DNA of 64,000 nucleotides from Betaproteobacteria bacterium (GCA_016720065.1 JADJXY010000001.1:460001-524000); one strand, 5' to 3'. Shown: positions 31,569-41,103, counted from the stretch's first letter. Translations and numbers: made by a program. Notes: generated by a model not told the origin, from the letters alone.

Positions 31569-33377
31569 CTACTTCCAGGAGTCCTTCAGCGTCACCGCCC
31601 GGTTGAACACCGGCGCGCCGTCCCGGGAATCCACCCGGTCGGCGACGAAGTAGCCGTGGCGTTCGAACTGGAAGCGCTCTTCGGGCTGCGCGGCCCTGAG
31701 TGCCGGTTCCAGTTGGGCGATGATGAGCACCCTGGATTGGGGATTGATGTCGTCCAGGAAATCCCGATCGCCGGCGCCGGGGGCGGGCACTTTGAAGAGG
31801 CGGTCATAGAGGCGGATCTCGGCGGTGTAGGCGGAGGCGGCGCAGACCCAGTGCAGATTGCCCTTGACCTTGACGCTGTCGGCGCCCGGGGTGCCGGACT
31901 TGGTTTCCGGCAGGTATTCGCACAGCACGGCGGTGACGCGGCCGGCCGCGTCCTTTTCGCAACCGAGGCACTTGACCACGTAGCCGTAGCGCAGCCGGGC
32001 CATGTTGCCGGGGTAGAGGCGGTGGTAGCCCTTGACTGGCTCTTCCATGAAATCCTCGGCCTCGATCCACAGTTCGCGGCCGAAGGGGATGTCGCGCTTG
32101 CCCAGTTCCGGTTTGAGCGGGTGATTGGGGGCCTGGCAGGTCTCGGTCTGGCCTTCCGGGTAGTTGGTGATGATGAGCTTCAGGGGATCGAGGACGGCGA
32201 TGCGGCGTTGGGCGGCTTCGTTGAGTACCTCCCGCTGGGCGTCCTCGAATAGGCTGTAGTCGATGAGGGAGTCGGACTTGGAAACCCCGATGCGCTCGGC
32301 GAAGAGCTTGAAGCCCTCCGGGGTGTAGCCGCGGCGGCGGGCGCCGACCAGGGTGGGCATGCGGGGATCGTCCCAGCCTGCGACGTGCTTTTCCTCCACC
32401 AACTGGATGAGCTTCCTCTTGCTGAGCACCACGTAGGTGAGGTTGAGGCGGGAGAATTCGATCTGCTGCGGCAGCGGGCGCTGCAGCAGGCCGCCTTCGG
32501 CCAGGCGCTCCAGGAGCCAGTCGTAGAAGGGGCGCTGGTCTTCGAACTCCAGGGTGCAGATGGAGTGGGTGATGTTCTCCAGGGCGTCCTCGATGGGGTG
32601 GGCGTAGGTGTACATGGGGTACACGCACCATTTGTCGCCGGTGTTGTGGTGGGTGGCGTGGCGGATGCGGTAGATGGCCGGGTCGCGCAGGTTGATATTG
32701 GGCGAGGCCATGTCGATCCGGGCGCGCAGGATGTGGGCGCCGTCGGCGAATTCGCCGGCCTTCATGCGGCGGAAGAGATCCAGGTTTTCGTTTGCGCTGC
32801 GGTTGCGGTAAGGGCTGTCCTTGCCGGGCTCGGTGAGGGTGCCGCGGTTGGCGCGCATGGCTTCGGCACTCTGGCTGTCCACATAGGCGTGGCCGGACTG
32901 GATCAGGTATTCCGCGAATTGAAGCATCCAGTCGAAGTAGTTGGAGGCGTAGTAGAGGTTGGTTTCGCCGCCGTCTTCCCAGGCGCAGCCGAGCCAATGG
33001 ACGGCGTCCACGATGGAATCGACGTATTCCTGCTCTTCCTTCTCCGGGTTGGTGTCGTCGAAGCGCAGGTGGCAACGGCCGCCGTATTGCTGGGCGAGGC
33101 CGAAGTTGAGCAGGATGGATTTGGCGTGGCCGAAATGCAGGTAGCCGTTGGGCTCCGGCGGGAAGCGGGTACGAATTCTTGCCGGGTCAAGGGGTGCGGC
33201 GGCGTGGTCGGCGGCGGCGCCGGGGTGGCCGGCCCAGCGGCGTTGGGCATGCTTGCCGGCGGCAAGGTCGGCTTCGACGATATTCTTGATGAAATTGGCG
33301 GCGGGGGCGGTATCGGGCTTGTTGGGGCTGCTCACGGGGGAAACCTCGGGGAATGGTGGCGGTATTTTAACCGTCAC
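31569..33377 (-). CDS. glnS: Glutamine--tRNA ligase
   Basis: 602 aa class I synthetase. HIGH-type motif in RFPPEPNGYLHFGHAKS; KMSKS counterpart VLSKRKLIQLV; anticodon-binding beta-barrels at the C-terminus (LIITNYPEGQ, FGRELWIEAEDF, VKGNLHWVCAASAYTAEIRLYDRLF). The N-terminus is about 35 residues longer than in E. coli GlnS. Full length. Confidence 0.97.
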   Translation of the reverse strand: MTVKIPPPFPEVSPVSSPNKPDTAPAANFIKNIVEADLAAGKHAQRRWAGHPGAAADHAAAPLDPARIRTRFPPEPNGYLHFGHAKSILLNFGLAQQYGGRCHLRFDDTNPEKEEQEYVDSIVDAVHWLGCAWEDGGETNLYYASNYFDWMLQFAEYLIQSGHAYVDSQSAEAMRANRGTLTEPGKDSPYRNRSANENLDLFRRMKAGEFADGAHILRARIDMASPNINLRDPAIYRIRHATHHNTGDKWCVYPMYTYAHPIEDALENITHSICTLEFEDQRPFYDWLLERLAEGGLLQRPLPQQIEFSRLNLTYVVLSKRKLIQLVEEKHVAGWDDPRMPTLVGARRRGYTPEGFKLFAERIGVSKSDSLIDYSLFEDAQREVLNEAAQRRIAVLDPLKLIITNYPEGQTETCQAPNHPLKPELGKRDIPFGRELWIEAEDFMEEPVKGYHRLYPGNMARLRYGYVVKCLGCEKDAAGRVTAVLCEYLPETKSGTPGADSVKVKGNLHWVCAASAYTAEIRLYDRLFKVPAPGAGDRDFLDDINPQSRVLIIAQLEPALRAAQPEERFQFERHGYFVADRVDSRDGAPVFNRAVTLKDSWK

Positions 33378-33406
33378 CCCGGGAGGAGCCGCTACAATTC
33401 CCGCCC

Positions 33407-33814
33407 ATGAACGCCCTGCACCATCTCACCCCCCTGAATTTTCTGGCGGTCGGCGCCGGAGCAGCCCTGGGGGCCTGGTGTCGCTGGCTGTTGGGGCTCG
33501 CCCTCAACCCCCTTTTCGTCGCCTTGCCCCTGGGAACCCTGGTCGCCAATCTGTTAGGGGGGTATCTGGTGGGGGCGGCGGTGGGGCTCTTTCACCTCAA
33601 TACCCATTTCCCGGGCGCCTGGAAGCTCTTTGCCATCACGGGCTTCCTGGGCGGGCTGACGACGTTTTCCACCTACTCGGCCGAGGTGGTGGAGCGCCTC
33701 CTCGCCGGGCAGCCGGGCTGGGCCATCGGGCTGGCCTCGGTGCATCTGGCGGGATCCCTGGCGGCGACCTACCTCGGTCTGGTGAGCGTTGGCGCCCAGC
33801 GTATCTGGGCGTGA
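33407..33814 (+). CDS. crcB: Fluoride channel CrcB/FluC
   Basis: 135 aa with four TM helices. Contains GAALGAWCRWLLGLALN, GTLVANLLGGYLVG and GFLGGLTTFSTYSAEVVERL (the conserved GGxTTFSTxS fluoride path). It works as a dual-topology dimer exporting fluoride. No fluoride riboswitch could be recognised in the 29 bases between it and the divergent glnS. Confidence 0.95.
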   Translation: MNALHHLTPLNFLAVGAGAALGAWCRWLLGLALNPLFVALPLGTLVANLLGGYLVGAAVGLFHLNTHFPGAWKLFAITGFLGGLTTFSTYSAEVVERLLAGQPGWAIGLASVHLAGSLAATYLGLVSVGAQRIWA

Positions 33815-33817
33815 CGT

Positions 33818-34135
33818 CTAGTGGCGCTTGTAGCGGCGTCGGCTGAACAGGCGGGCCCTGGAGGCGCGGTAGACGACCATCGTGCATAGGGCGATGGTCA
33901 GAATCGGCGGCAGGAGGGCTTGCAGGAAAATGATGTCCTCGGTCATCCCCGCGCCATACATGGCCATGGCTGCGGCGATGCCGGCCAGGAGCAGGATGAA
34001 GATGGCGATGGCCTGGTAGGTCTCGTGGCTGCGGTAATTGCGTCGGGAAGTCCGCTTGGACAGGAAGTAGAGCGGGATTCCGGCCAGGGCGAGAATGATT
34101 TCCAGACCGACGAGGAATTCGCCGTAGGGATCCAT
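33818..34135 (-). CDS. Small integral membrane protein
   Basis: 105 aa from ATG 34135 (a TTG at 34168 would add 11 residues). Three predicted TM helices: FLVGLEIILALAGIPLYFL, AIAIFILLLAGIAAAMAMYGAG and FLQALLPPILTIALCTMVVY, with basic patches SKRTSRRNYRSHE and SRARLFSRRRYKRH that orient the ends to the cytoplasm. No family recognised. Convergent with crcB. Confidence 0.6.
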   Translation of the reverse strand: MDPYGEFLVGLEIILALAGIPLYFLSKRTSRRNYRSHETYQAIAIFILLLAGIAAAMAMYGAGMTEDIIFLQALLPPILTIALCTMVVYRASRARLFSRRRYKRH

Positions 34136-34253
34136 GATCGAATCATTCGGTAAATGGGACAACTGCAAAAATAATCCTGGTCCTTCGCTTGGGGAAGGGG
34201 AAAATCCCGCTTTTCCAGCAAATTCCCCACGGAAGCCGGTTTATTTCTGATTC

Positions 34254-37200
34254 TTGGACATGCAGCCCCGTCAAGCTCACACCGGGCAGGCCGGTATTTC
34301 TCTACCCCTTCATGATTGTCTTGCCGCGGACGCCCGGCGCCTGCGGGCCCTGGCCCGCGACATGGGCCAGCCCGGCCCGCGGCGGGAGAAGGCCCGGGCC
34401 GATTTCGCCGAACTGCTGGAGAAGTCGAAGGCCGCCGTCACCGCCCGCCGGGCGCGGTTGCCCAGGCCGCAATTCCAGGCCGACCTGCCGGTCAACGAAC
34501 GCCGCGCCGAGATCGCCGCCCTGATCGACAAGCACCAGGTGCTCATCGTCTGCGGCGAGACCGGTTCCGGCAAGACCACGCAGCTGCCCAAAATCTGCCT
34601 GGAGCTGGGGCGCGGCGCCCGGGGCCTTATCGGCCACACCCAGCCGCGGCGCCTGGCGGCCCGTTCGGTGGCCACCCGCCTGGCCCAGGAGCTGCAGACC
34701 CAGGTCGGCGCCGGGGTGGGGGTGAAGATCCGCTTCCACGACCGGACGACGCCGGATTCCTGGGTCAAGCTCATGACCGACGGCATCCTGCTGGCCGAAT
34801 CACAAGGCGATCCCTGGCTCTCCGCCTACGACACGCTCATCATCGACGAGGCCCACGAGCGCAGCCTCAACATCGACTTCCTCCTCGGCTACCTGAAGCA
34901 GCTGCTGCCCCGGCGGCCGGATTTGAAGCTCATCATCACTTCGGCCACCATCGACGCCGAACGCTTCTCGCGGCATTTTTCCGGGGCGCCGGTGATCGAG
35001 GTTTCCGGCCGCCTCTACCCGGTGGAAGTGCGCTACCGGCCGGTGGAAGACCTGGAGAAGCAGGACGACGAGCGCGACCTCTACGATGCCATCGTCGATG
35101 CCGTGGACGAGCTGGCCCGTCTGGGTTCTGGCGACACCCTGGTCTTTCTGCCCGGCGAGCGGGAAATCCGCGAGGCTGCCGAAGCCCTGCGCAAGCGCCA
35201 CCCCGCCCATGCGGAAATCCTGCCGCTCTTCTCCCGTCTCTCGGCCCAGGAGCAGGACCGCATCTTCAAGCCCGGCGGCGGCCGGCGCATCGTCCTGGCC
35301 ACCAACGTCGCCGAAACCTCGCTCACCGTGCCGGGCATCCGCTACGTGGTCGATACCGGCCTGGCTCGCGTGAAGCGCTATTCCTACCGCAACAAGGTCG
35401 AGCAGTTGCAGGTGGAGAAGATCTCCCAGGCGGCGGCCCGGCAGCGGGCGGGGCGCTGCGGCCGGGTGGCGGCGGGGGTCTGCATCCGCCTCTACGACGA
35501 GGCCGACTTCAACGCCCGACCGCCCTTCTCCGACCCGGAAATCCTGAGGTCCAGTCTGGCTGGTGTCATCCTGCGCATGAAGTCCTTGAAACTCACCGAC
35601 GTGGAGAGCTTCCCCTTCATCGAGCCGCCGCCCCCCAAGGCCATCGCCGACGGCTACGCCCTGCTGCAGGAGCTGGGGGCTCTGGACGAGGCCAATGCCC
35701 TCACGGCAGTCGGGCAAGCCCTGGCCAAGCTGCCCCTGGACCCGCGCATCGGCCGCATGCTGGTGGCCGCCCGGGACCTCGGCTGCCTCAAGGAAGTGCT
35801 GGTCATCGCCGCCGGCCTGTCGGTGCAGGATCCCCGGGAACGGCCCCAGGAGCGCCAGCAGGCCGCCGACGAGAAGCACAGGCAATTCGCCGACGAGAAA
35901 TCGGAATTCCTCGCCTGGTGGAAGCTCTGGCAGTGGTTCCAGCAGGCCGTCGAGCACAAGAAATCCAACAAGCAACTGGTGGACAACTGCCACGCCCACT
36001 TCCTCTCCTACCTGCGCCTGCGGGAGTGGCGGGAGGTGCACACCCAACTCCACGCCATGGTCACCGAGCTGGGCTGGAAGGAGAACCAGCTGCCCGGTAC
36101 CTACGAGGGCATCCACCACGCCCTGCTCACCGGATTGCTGGGCAACATCGGCTGCAAATCCGACGAATCCGGCTACTACCTGGGGGCGCGGGGCATCCGC
36201 TACCTCATCCATCCCTCGTCGCCCCTCGGCAAGAAGGCCGGCAAGTGGATCATGGCCTCCGAGATCACCGAGACCACCAAGCTCTTCGGCCGCTGTGTCG
36301 CGCGCATCGAACCGGACTGGCTGGAAAAAGTGGGCGCTCACCTGATCAAGCGCAGCTTCTTCGATCCCCACTGGGAAAAGAAGTCCATGCAGGTCTCCGG
36401 CTGGGAGCGCACCACGCTGTACGGCGTGGTCATCAACCCCAAGCGGCGTATCCACTACGGCCCCCTGGCCCCGGCCGAGGCCCGGGAAATCTTCATCCGC
36501 CAGGGCCTGGTGGGGGAGGAGATCGACGACGCCTACGGCCGCCGCTGGCCTTTCTTCCAGCACAACCAGAAGCTCATCCGCGAGATCGAGCACCTGGAGC
36601 ACAAGCAGCGCCGCCAGGACGTGCTGGTGGACGACGAGCTCATCTTCGCCTTCTACGACCATCTGATCCCCGAAGGCATCCACAACGGCGCCACCTTCGA
36701 CCACTGGCGCAAGGAAGCCGAGCGGGAGAGCGCCAAGCTCCTCTTCCTGGCGAAGGACGACCTCATGCGCCACTCTGCTGCCGGGGTGACGACGGAGGCC
36801 TTCCCCCATCACCTCAAGGTCGGCGGGGCGGAGTACGCGCTCACCTACCACTTCGAACCCGGCTCGCCCCGGGACGGCGTGACCCTCACCCTGCCGCTGG
36901 CCCAGCTCAACCAGATTCCGGCGGCGCGCATGGAATGGCTGGTGCCGGGGCTGCTCAAGGAAAAACTGGTACAGCTGATCAAGACCCTGCCCCAGAAGAT
37001 TCGGGCGAAGTTGGTGCCGGTACCGGAATTCGTCGAGGAATTCATCGCCGCCGTGGGAGGCGACGAAAAGAAGATGGGCCAGGGCCTGATCGGGCCGCTG
37101 ATCGACACCATTCTGGACACCCGGGGGCTGAACGCCCGGGGCTGGGTGGTGACACCCGACGCCTTCCGCCCTGACGCCCTGCCCGAGCACTTCTCGATGA

Positions 37201-38183
37201 ATTACAGGCTGGTCGACGAGCATGGCCGCCAGCTCGACATGGGGCGCAGCCTGGTGCACTTGCGGGCCGAGTGGGGGCGGGAGGCCAAGCAGGAGTTTGC
37301 CGAGCTCCACGAGACGCCCTCCCAGTACGCCAATCTCACCGACTGGACCTTCGGCGAGCTGCCGGAACTGATGGAAGTGCCGGTGGCTGGCCAGAAGGTG
37401 CTGGGCTACCCGGCGCTTGTGGACGAGGGCGAGACGGTGAGCCTAAAGGTCTTCGACAGCCAGGAGGAGGCGGAAAAAATCCATCGCGCCGGCCTCTCCC
37501 GCCTCTTCATGCTCCAGTTCAAGGAGCAGGTGAAGTACCTCGACAAGAACGTCCCTGGCCTCACCCAGATGGCCATGCAGTACATGGCCCTGGGCAGCGC
37601 CGAGGACTTGAAGCGCCAGATCGTGGAGCTCACCTTTGCCCGGGCCTGCCTCACCGAGCCGCTCCCCACCGAGGCCGCCGCGTTCAAGGCCCGCTGCACG
37701 GAGGCTAAGGCCCGCCTGGGTCTCATCATGCAGGAGATCGCCCGTCTGGTGGGCACGGTGCTCACAGAGTGGCAGGCGGTGAGCAAGAAACTGCCGGCCT
37801 TCAAGGCCCACGGGGCGGCGCTGGCCGACATCGAAGCCCAGGTGAAGCGCCTGCTGGGCAAGAATTTCGTCATCGACACGCCCTTCGAGCGCCTGCAGCA
37901 TTACCCCCGCTACCTCAAGGCCATCCAGGTCCGCCTCGACAAACTGAAAGGCAACCCCGCCCGGGATGCCCAACTGATGGCCGAGTACGGGCCCCTATGG
38001 ACCCACTACGAGCGGCGGGCCCTGCAACTCGCCAAACAGGGCGCCGCCGACCCGCAGATCGAACAGTTCCGCTGGCTGCTGGAGGAACTGCGGGTCAGCC
38101 TCTACGCCCAGGAACTGCGCACGCCGGTGCCGGTCTCGGTGAAACGACTCCAGAAACAATGGGAAGGAATTCAGTATGGATAG
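34254..38183 (+). CDS. hrpA: ATP-dependent RNA helicase HrpA
   Basis: 1309 aa DEAH-box helicase, the same size as E. coli HrpA (1300 aa), acting on stalled or collided ribosomes and mRNA. GETGSGKTTQLPK (Walker A), IDEAHERSLNIDFLLGYL (DEAH), SATIDAERFSRHF, and ATNVAETSLTVPGIRYVVDTG, then QRAGRCGRVAAGVCIRLYDEADF. Long C-terminal HA2/OB and DUF3418 region. Both strands carry very long shadow frames here because of GC content. Its end overlaps the EI24 gene by 8 bases. Confidence 0.96.
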   Translation: MDMQPRQAHTGQAGISLPLHDCLAADARRLRALARDMGQPGPRREKARADFAELLEKSKAAVTARRARLPRPQFQADLPVNERRAEIAALIDKHQVLIVCGETGSGKTTQLPKICLELGRGARGLIGHTQPRRLAARSVATRLAQELQTQVGAGVGVKIRFHDRTTPDSWVKLMTDGILLAESQGDPWLSAYDTLIIDEAHERSLNIDFLLGYLKQLLPRRPDLKLIITSATIDAERFSRHFSGAPVIEVSGRLYPVEVRYRPVEDLEKQDDERDLYDAIVDAVDELARLGSGDTLVFLPGEREIREAAEALRKRHPAHAEILPLFSRLSAQEQDRIFKPGGGRRIVLATNVAETSLTVPGIRYVVDTGLARVKRYSYRNKVEQLQVEKISQAAARQRAGRCGRVAAGVCIRLYDEADFNARPPFSDPEILRSSLAGVILRMKSLKLTDVESFPFIEPPPPKAIADGYALLQELGALDEANALTAVGQALAKLPLDPRIGRMLVAARDLGCLKEVLVIAAGLSVQDPRERPQERQQAADEKHRQFADEKSEFLAWWKLWQWFQQAVEHKKSNKQLVDNCHAHFLSYLRLREWREVHTQLHAMVTELGWKENQLPGTYEGIHHALLTGLLGNIGCKSDESGYYLGARGIRYLIHPSSPLGKKAGKWIMASEITETTKLFGRCVARIEPDWLEKVGAHLIKRSFFDPHWEKKSMQVSGWERTTLYGVVINPKRRIHYGPLAPAEAREIFIRQGLVGEEIDDAYGRRWPFFQHNQKLIREIEHLEHKQRRQDVLVDDELIFAFYDHLIPEGIHNGATFDHWRKEAERESAKLLFLAKDDLMRHSAAGVTTEAFPHHLKVGGAEYALTYHFEPGSPRDGVTLTLPLAQLNQIPAARMEWLVPGLLKEKLVQLIKTLPQKIRAKLVPVPEFVEEFIAAVGGDEKKMGQGLIGPLIDTILDTRGLNARGWVVTPDAFRPDALPEHFSMNYRLVDEHGRQLDMGRSLVHLRAEWGREAKQEFAELHETPSQYANLTDWTFGELPELMEVPVAGQKVLGYPALVDEGETVSLKVFDSQEEAEKIHRAGLSRLFMLQFKEQVKYLDKNVPGLTQMAMQYMALGSAEDLKRQIVELTFARACLTEPLPTEAAAFKARCTEAKARLGLIMQEIARLVGTVLTEWQAVSKKLPAFKAHGAALADIEAQVKRLLGKNFVIDTPFERLQHYPRYLKAIQVRLDKLKGNPARDAQLMAEYGPLWTHYERRALQLAKQGAADPQIEQFRWLLEELRVSLYAQELRTPVPVSVKRLQKQWEGIQYG

Positions 38184-38910
38184 TCTGGTCCTGGCCTTCA
38201 TGCGCACCCTGGCCAGCCTGCGCGACCGCAAGGTCTGGGGCTACGTCCTGGCGCCGGCCGCCTTTTCCCTCTTGCTGTGGATCGGCCTCGCCGTCTGGGG
38301 CCTGGGCGTGTTCGTCGACTGGCTCCTCGGTCACCCCCCCATGTCCCTCCTCACCGCCTGGGGCGTCGCCTGGCTGGCCCATATCCTCGCCTACCTGGGC
38401 GGCTGGATGGCCATCTTCGCCTGCGCCTACCTGACCACCTCGTTGCTGGCGGCGGTGGTCATCCTGCCCCTGCTCCTGAAGCACCTGGCCACCACCGAGT
38501 ATCGCGATGTGGCGGCCATGGGGCGGGACAGCTTCGTGGCGGCGACGGTCAATAGCGTCCTCGCTTCCGTCCTCTTCGTCCTCGGCTGGCTGCTGACCCT
38601 GCCCCTGTGGCTCGTCCCCGGCCTGTCCCTCATCCTGCCCCTGCTGCTCATGGCCTGGTTCAACCGCCGCACCTTTGCCTACGACGCGCTTTCCCTGCAC
38701 GCCAGCGCCGAGGAGTGGCAGGCCCTGCGGCGGGAGCACAAGCGGCCTCTCTTCATGCTCGGCCTGACCCTGGCGCTGCTGGCCCATGTGCCCATCGTCG
38801 GCCTCCTGGTGCCGGCCCTGGCGGCGCTGTCCTTCGTCCATTTCGGGCTGGAAGCCCTGCGCCGTTCCCGGGGCGGCGCCGTCGTCACGATCGAGGGAGA
38901 ACGGGTATGA
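38176..38910 (+). CDS. EI24 domain membrane protein (CysZ-like)
   Basis: 244 aa with about four to six TM helices (VLAPAAFSLLLWIGLAVWGLGVFVDWLL, LAHILAYLGGWMAIFACAYLTTSLLAAVVILPLLL, LFVLGWLLTLPLWLVPGLSLILPLLLMAWFNRR). This is the EI24/CysZ fold. CysZ is a sulfate channel, but many EI24 proteins have no known substrate. Starts inside the hrpA end and overlaps the CinA-like gene by four bases (ATGA). Confidence 0.85.
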   Translation: MDSLVLAFMRTLASLRDRKVWGYVLAPAAFSLLLWIGLAVWGLGVFVDWLLGHPPMSLLTAWGVAWLAHILAYLGGWMAIFACAYLTTSLLAAVVILPLLLKHLATTEYRDVAAMGRDSFVAATVNSVLASVLFVLGWLLTLPLWLVPGLSLILPLLLMAWFNRRTFAYDALSLHASAEEWQALRREHKRPLFMLGLTLALLAHVPIVGLLVPALAALSFVHFGLEALRRSRGGAVVTIEGERV

Positions 38911-39677
38911 GCCAGGCACGCACATTCGGCGCCGTCATCATCGGCGACGAGATCCTCTCGGGCAAACGCCAGGACAAGCATTTCGAGCGTATCGCGGCCA
39001 TGTTGGGGCAACGCGGGCTGCGCCTCTCCTGGGCGGAATACCTGGGGGACGACCGGCAGCGCCTCAGCGAGACTTTCCAGCGCACGATGGCCGCCGGCGA
39101 CGTGGTCTTTTCCTGCGGCGGTATCGGCAATACGCCGGACGACCACACCCGCCAGGCGGCGGCTGCCGCCCTGGGCGTAGCGCTGGAAATCCACCCGGAG
39201 GGCGTGGAGGAGGCCAGGGCCCGCTTCGGCGACGACATGACCCCCCAGCGCCTGCAACTGGTCACCTTCCCGGCCGGCGCCAGGATCATTCCCAACCCCT
39301 TCAACCGCATCCCCGGTTTCATGGCCCGGGAACACTACTTCGTTCCAGGTTTTCCGCAGATGGCGCACCCGATGATCGAGTGGGTGCTGGAAACCTTCTA
39401 TCGGGGTTGCTTCCGGCCGGTAGCCGCCACGGTGGACAAGGCCTTCCTCCTCACCGGGTCGACGGCCTACGAAAGCGCGCTCCTCGACCTCATGGAGCGC
39501 ATCGTCGCCGCCTACCCGACCCTGCGCCTCTTCTCCCTGCCTTCCATCCAGGGCACCGAGCGCCGCCATCTGGAACTGGGGGTGGAGGGCGATCCGGCCT
39601 TGGTCGATCAGGCGATGGAGGAAATCCGCCTCGAAGTCGAGCGGCGCGGCATCACCTGGCGCTGGCGGGACGGGTAA
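38907..39677 (+). CDS. Competence/damage-inducible CinA-like (MoCF domain) protein
   Basis: 256 aa consisting of the molybdopterin-binding (MoCF) fold only: FGAVIIGDEILSGKRQDKH, DVVFSCGGIGNTPDDHTRQAAA and IPNPFNRIPGFMAREHYFVPGFPQM. The C-terminal nicotinamide-nucleotide amidase part of full CinA is absent, as in the short subfamily. ATP/ADP-ribose pyrophosphatase activity is known for relatives. Last gene of the hrpA operon. Confidence 0.88.
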   Translation: MSQARTFGAVIIGDEILSGKRQDKHFERIAAMLGQRGLRLSWAEYLGDDRQRLSETFQRTMAAGDVVFSCGGIGNTPDDHTRQAAAAALGVALEIHPEGVEEARARFGDDMTPQRLQLVTFPAGARIIPNPFNRIPGFMAREHYFVPGFPQMAHPMIEWVLETFYRGCFRPVAATVDKAFLLTGSTAYESALLDLMERIVAAYPTLRLFSLPSIQGTERRHLELGVEGDPALVDQAMEEIRLEVERRGITWRWRDG

Positions 39678-39682
39678 ACGAC

Positions 39683-39708
39683 AAAAACCCGGCCGCGGCC
39701 GGGTTTTT
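39683..39708. terminator. Bidirectional terminator between CinA-like and phasin genes
   Basis: Perfect palindrome of arms AAAAACCCGGCC and GGCCGGGTTTTT around GC, lying between convergent genes and giving a T run in either direction. Confidence 0.93.
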
Positions 39709-39728
39709 GCAGTGCTGCTGCAGGGGGC

Positions 39729-40286
39729 TTACTTGCCCTTCTTGGCCGCGGCGGCGGTGGCGCTGGTCTTGGTGGCCTTGGTGGCGACCTGGACGTTGGC
39801 TTCGGCGATGTCGGAAAGCTGCTTGGCCATGGAAGTCATGTTGTCGAAGGCCTTGGTGGAGGCGTTGAGCATGGACTTCATGGCAGCGGCGAAGACGTCA
39901 CCGCCCACGGGGGCGCTGGCGGAGGCCTTCTCGACGGCGCTGGAGGCGTTCTTGCTGAAGTTGCTGTACTGGGACTCGAGGACAGAGGTGATTTCCTTTT
40001 GCATGGACGACACCAGGTCGTAGATGCTGCGGGAGTAGTCGGTCCACTTGTCGACATTGGGCTGGGCGAGCTGGCTGTTCAGCTTGGCCATTTCCTTGGT
40101 GTCCTTGGCCTTCAGCAGTTGCTGGGTGTTGGACACGGCAGAGTTGAAGAATTCGCGGGAGGCCGCCATGTTGAGGGCGGTCAGTTGCTCCACGCCGCTG
40201 AAAGCGGTGCGCAGCAGGGCCATCATGACTTCGGCGTTGGCCTTCTGGGCGGCGGCGAGTTGTTCGAGATTCGGGGTAGTGCTCAT
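39729..40286 (-). CDS. Phasin family protein (second of tandem pair)
   Basis: 185 aa, coats PHA granules. Phasin_2 pattern: PNLEQLAAAQKANAEVMMALLRTAFSGVEQL, LNMAASREFFNSAVSNTQQLLKAKD, NVDKWTDYSRSIYDLVSSMQKEITSVLESQ, and an Ala/Thr/Lys-rich tail ATAAAAKKGK. Paralogue of the gene just upstream on this strand; between them is a strong terminator, so it has its own promoter or read-through. GGAGGA precedes the ATG. Confidence 0.93.
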   Translation of the reverse strand: MSTTPNLEQLAAAQKANAEVMMALLRTAFSGVEQLTALNMAASREFFNSAVSNTQQLLKAKDTKEMAKLNSQLAQPNVDKWTDYSRSIYDLVSSMQKEITSVLESQYSNFSKNASSAVEKASASAPVGGDVFAAAMKSMLNASTKAFDNMTSMAKQLSDIAEANVQVATKATKTSATAAAAKKGK

Positions 40287-40343
40287 GGGTGGTTCCTCCG
40301 GAAAAGAGTGGTTATGGGTGCGCTGTTTTCCTTGCTGGGGAGG

Positions 40344-40370
40344 AAAAACCCCCGCTCGAGGCGGGGGTTT
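40344..40370 (-). terminator. Terminator between the two phasin genes
   Basis: The stem AAACCCCCGC / GCGGGGGTTT with loop TCGAG, followed on the minus strand by TTTTT. Ends the first phasin transcript. Confidence 0.92.
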
Positions 40371-40387
40371 CTTATTTTTGCTTTGAC

Positions 40388-40936
40388 TTACTTCTTGCCC
40401 TTGGTCGTGGTGGTCACGGCCTTGACGGTAGCGTTGGTCGCGGCGGCCACGTTGGCTTCGGCGAGTTCGGCGACCTGCTTGGCAGCCTTGTTCATGTTGT
40501 CGAAGGCGGAGTTGGCGGCGGCGATGGCGCTCTTCACGGCAGCGACGGCGACGTCGGAACCGGCGGGGGCGGATTTGGCAGCCTTGTCCAGCAGGGCGGA
40601 AACGGTCTTCTGGAATTCGCCGAACTGGGCTTCGACCATCTTGGACAGCTCTTCCTGGGTCTGGGCGGAGATTTCATACACGGAACGGGAGTAGGCGACG
40701 GCCTTTTCGACGTTCGGCTGGGCCAGGGAGGCCTGGATGGCCAGGGCTTCCTGCACGTCCTTGGCACCCATGAGGGCCTTGGCGCCGGACACGCCGTCTT
40801 CCAGGACGGAGCGGGCGGTGTTCAGGTTCAGGGCGGCGATGCGCTCGGCGGAAGCCAGGGCGGTGTTGGCCAGGGAGAGCAGGGAATCGACGGTGGACTT
40901 GTTGGCGGTAGCGAATTGCTCGGGGGTGGTGAACAT
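40388..40936 (-). CDS. Phasin family protein (first of tandem pair)
   Basis: 182 aa PHA granule surface protein: FATANKSTVDSLLSLANTALASAERIAALNLNTARSVLEDG, NVEKAVAYSRSVYEISAQTQEELSKMVEAQFGEFQK, and a Thr/Lys-rich end TVKAVTTTTKGKK. CAGGAG lies before the ATG. It has a near-consensus promoter with two PhaR-type operators upstream (41026-41103), suggesting this is the major, PHA-regulated phasin. Confidence 0.94.
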   Translation of the reverse strand: MFTTPEQFATANKSTVDSLLSLANTALASAERIAALNLNTARSVLEDGVSGAKALMGAKDVQEALAIQASLAQPNVEKAVAYSRSVYEISAQTQEELSKMVEAQFGEFQKTVSALLDKAAKSAPAGSDVAVAAVKSAIAAANSAFDNMNKAAKQVAELAEANVAAATNATVKAVTTTTKGKK

Positions 40937-41025
40937 GGCGTTACTCCTGAAGGGTTGAAATACAGAAACTTCTAAAGCCTGGCAGGGCGTTCATCTGGGC
41001 TGTACTGCGGGCCTGTACGGCGCGA

Positions 41026-41103
41026 TGTTGCACTGCATCATGGACTCCATTATAGGCCGGAGTTGACCGGAGTCAAGCCCTTTTTTGTGCGCTGCACAAA
41101 AAA
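41026..41103 (-). promoter_or_regulatory. Phasin promoter with two PhaR-type operators
   Basis: On the minus strand TTGACT (41076-41071) and TATAAT (41054-41049) with a 16-base spacer, close to consensus. Operator 1 is directly upstream: perfect arms TTTTTTGTGC (41081-41090) and GCACAAAAAA (41094-41103) around GCT. Operator 2, TGTTGCACTGCATCA (41026-41040), covers the transcription start. PhaR is known to repress phasin genes through TGCA-rich palindromes until PHA granules titrate it; that PhaR binds here is inferred. Confidence 0.82.

Noticed and set aside
33378..33406. Fluoride riboswitch before crcB
   Set aside because: Only 29 bases separate crcB from glnS, too short for the known fold, and no pseudoknot pattern was seen.
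34316..37310. Very long open frames on both strands over hrpA (952 and 836 codons)
   Set aside because: They are products of strong GC bias at third positions; only the 34254-38183 frame has helicase motifs.
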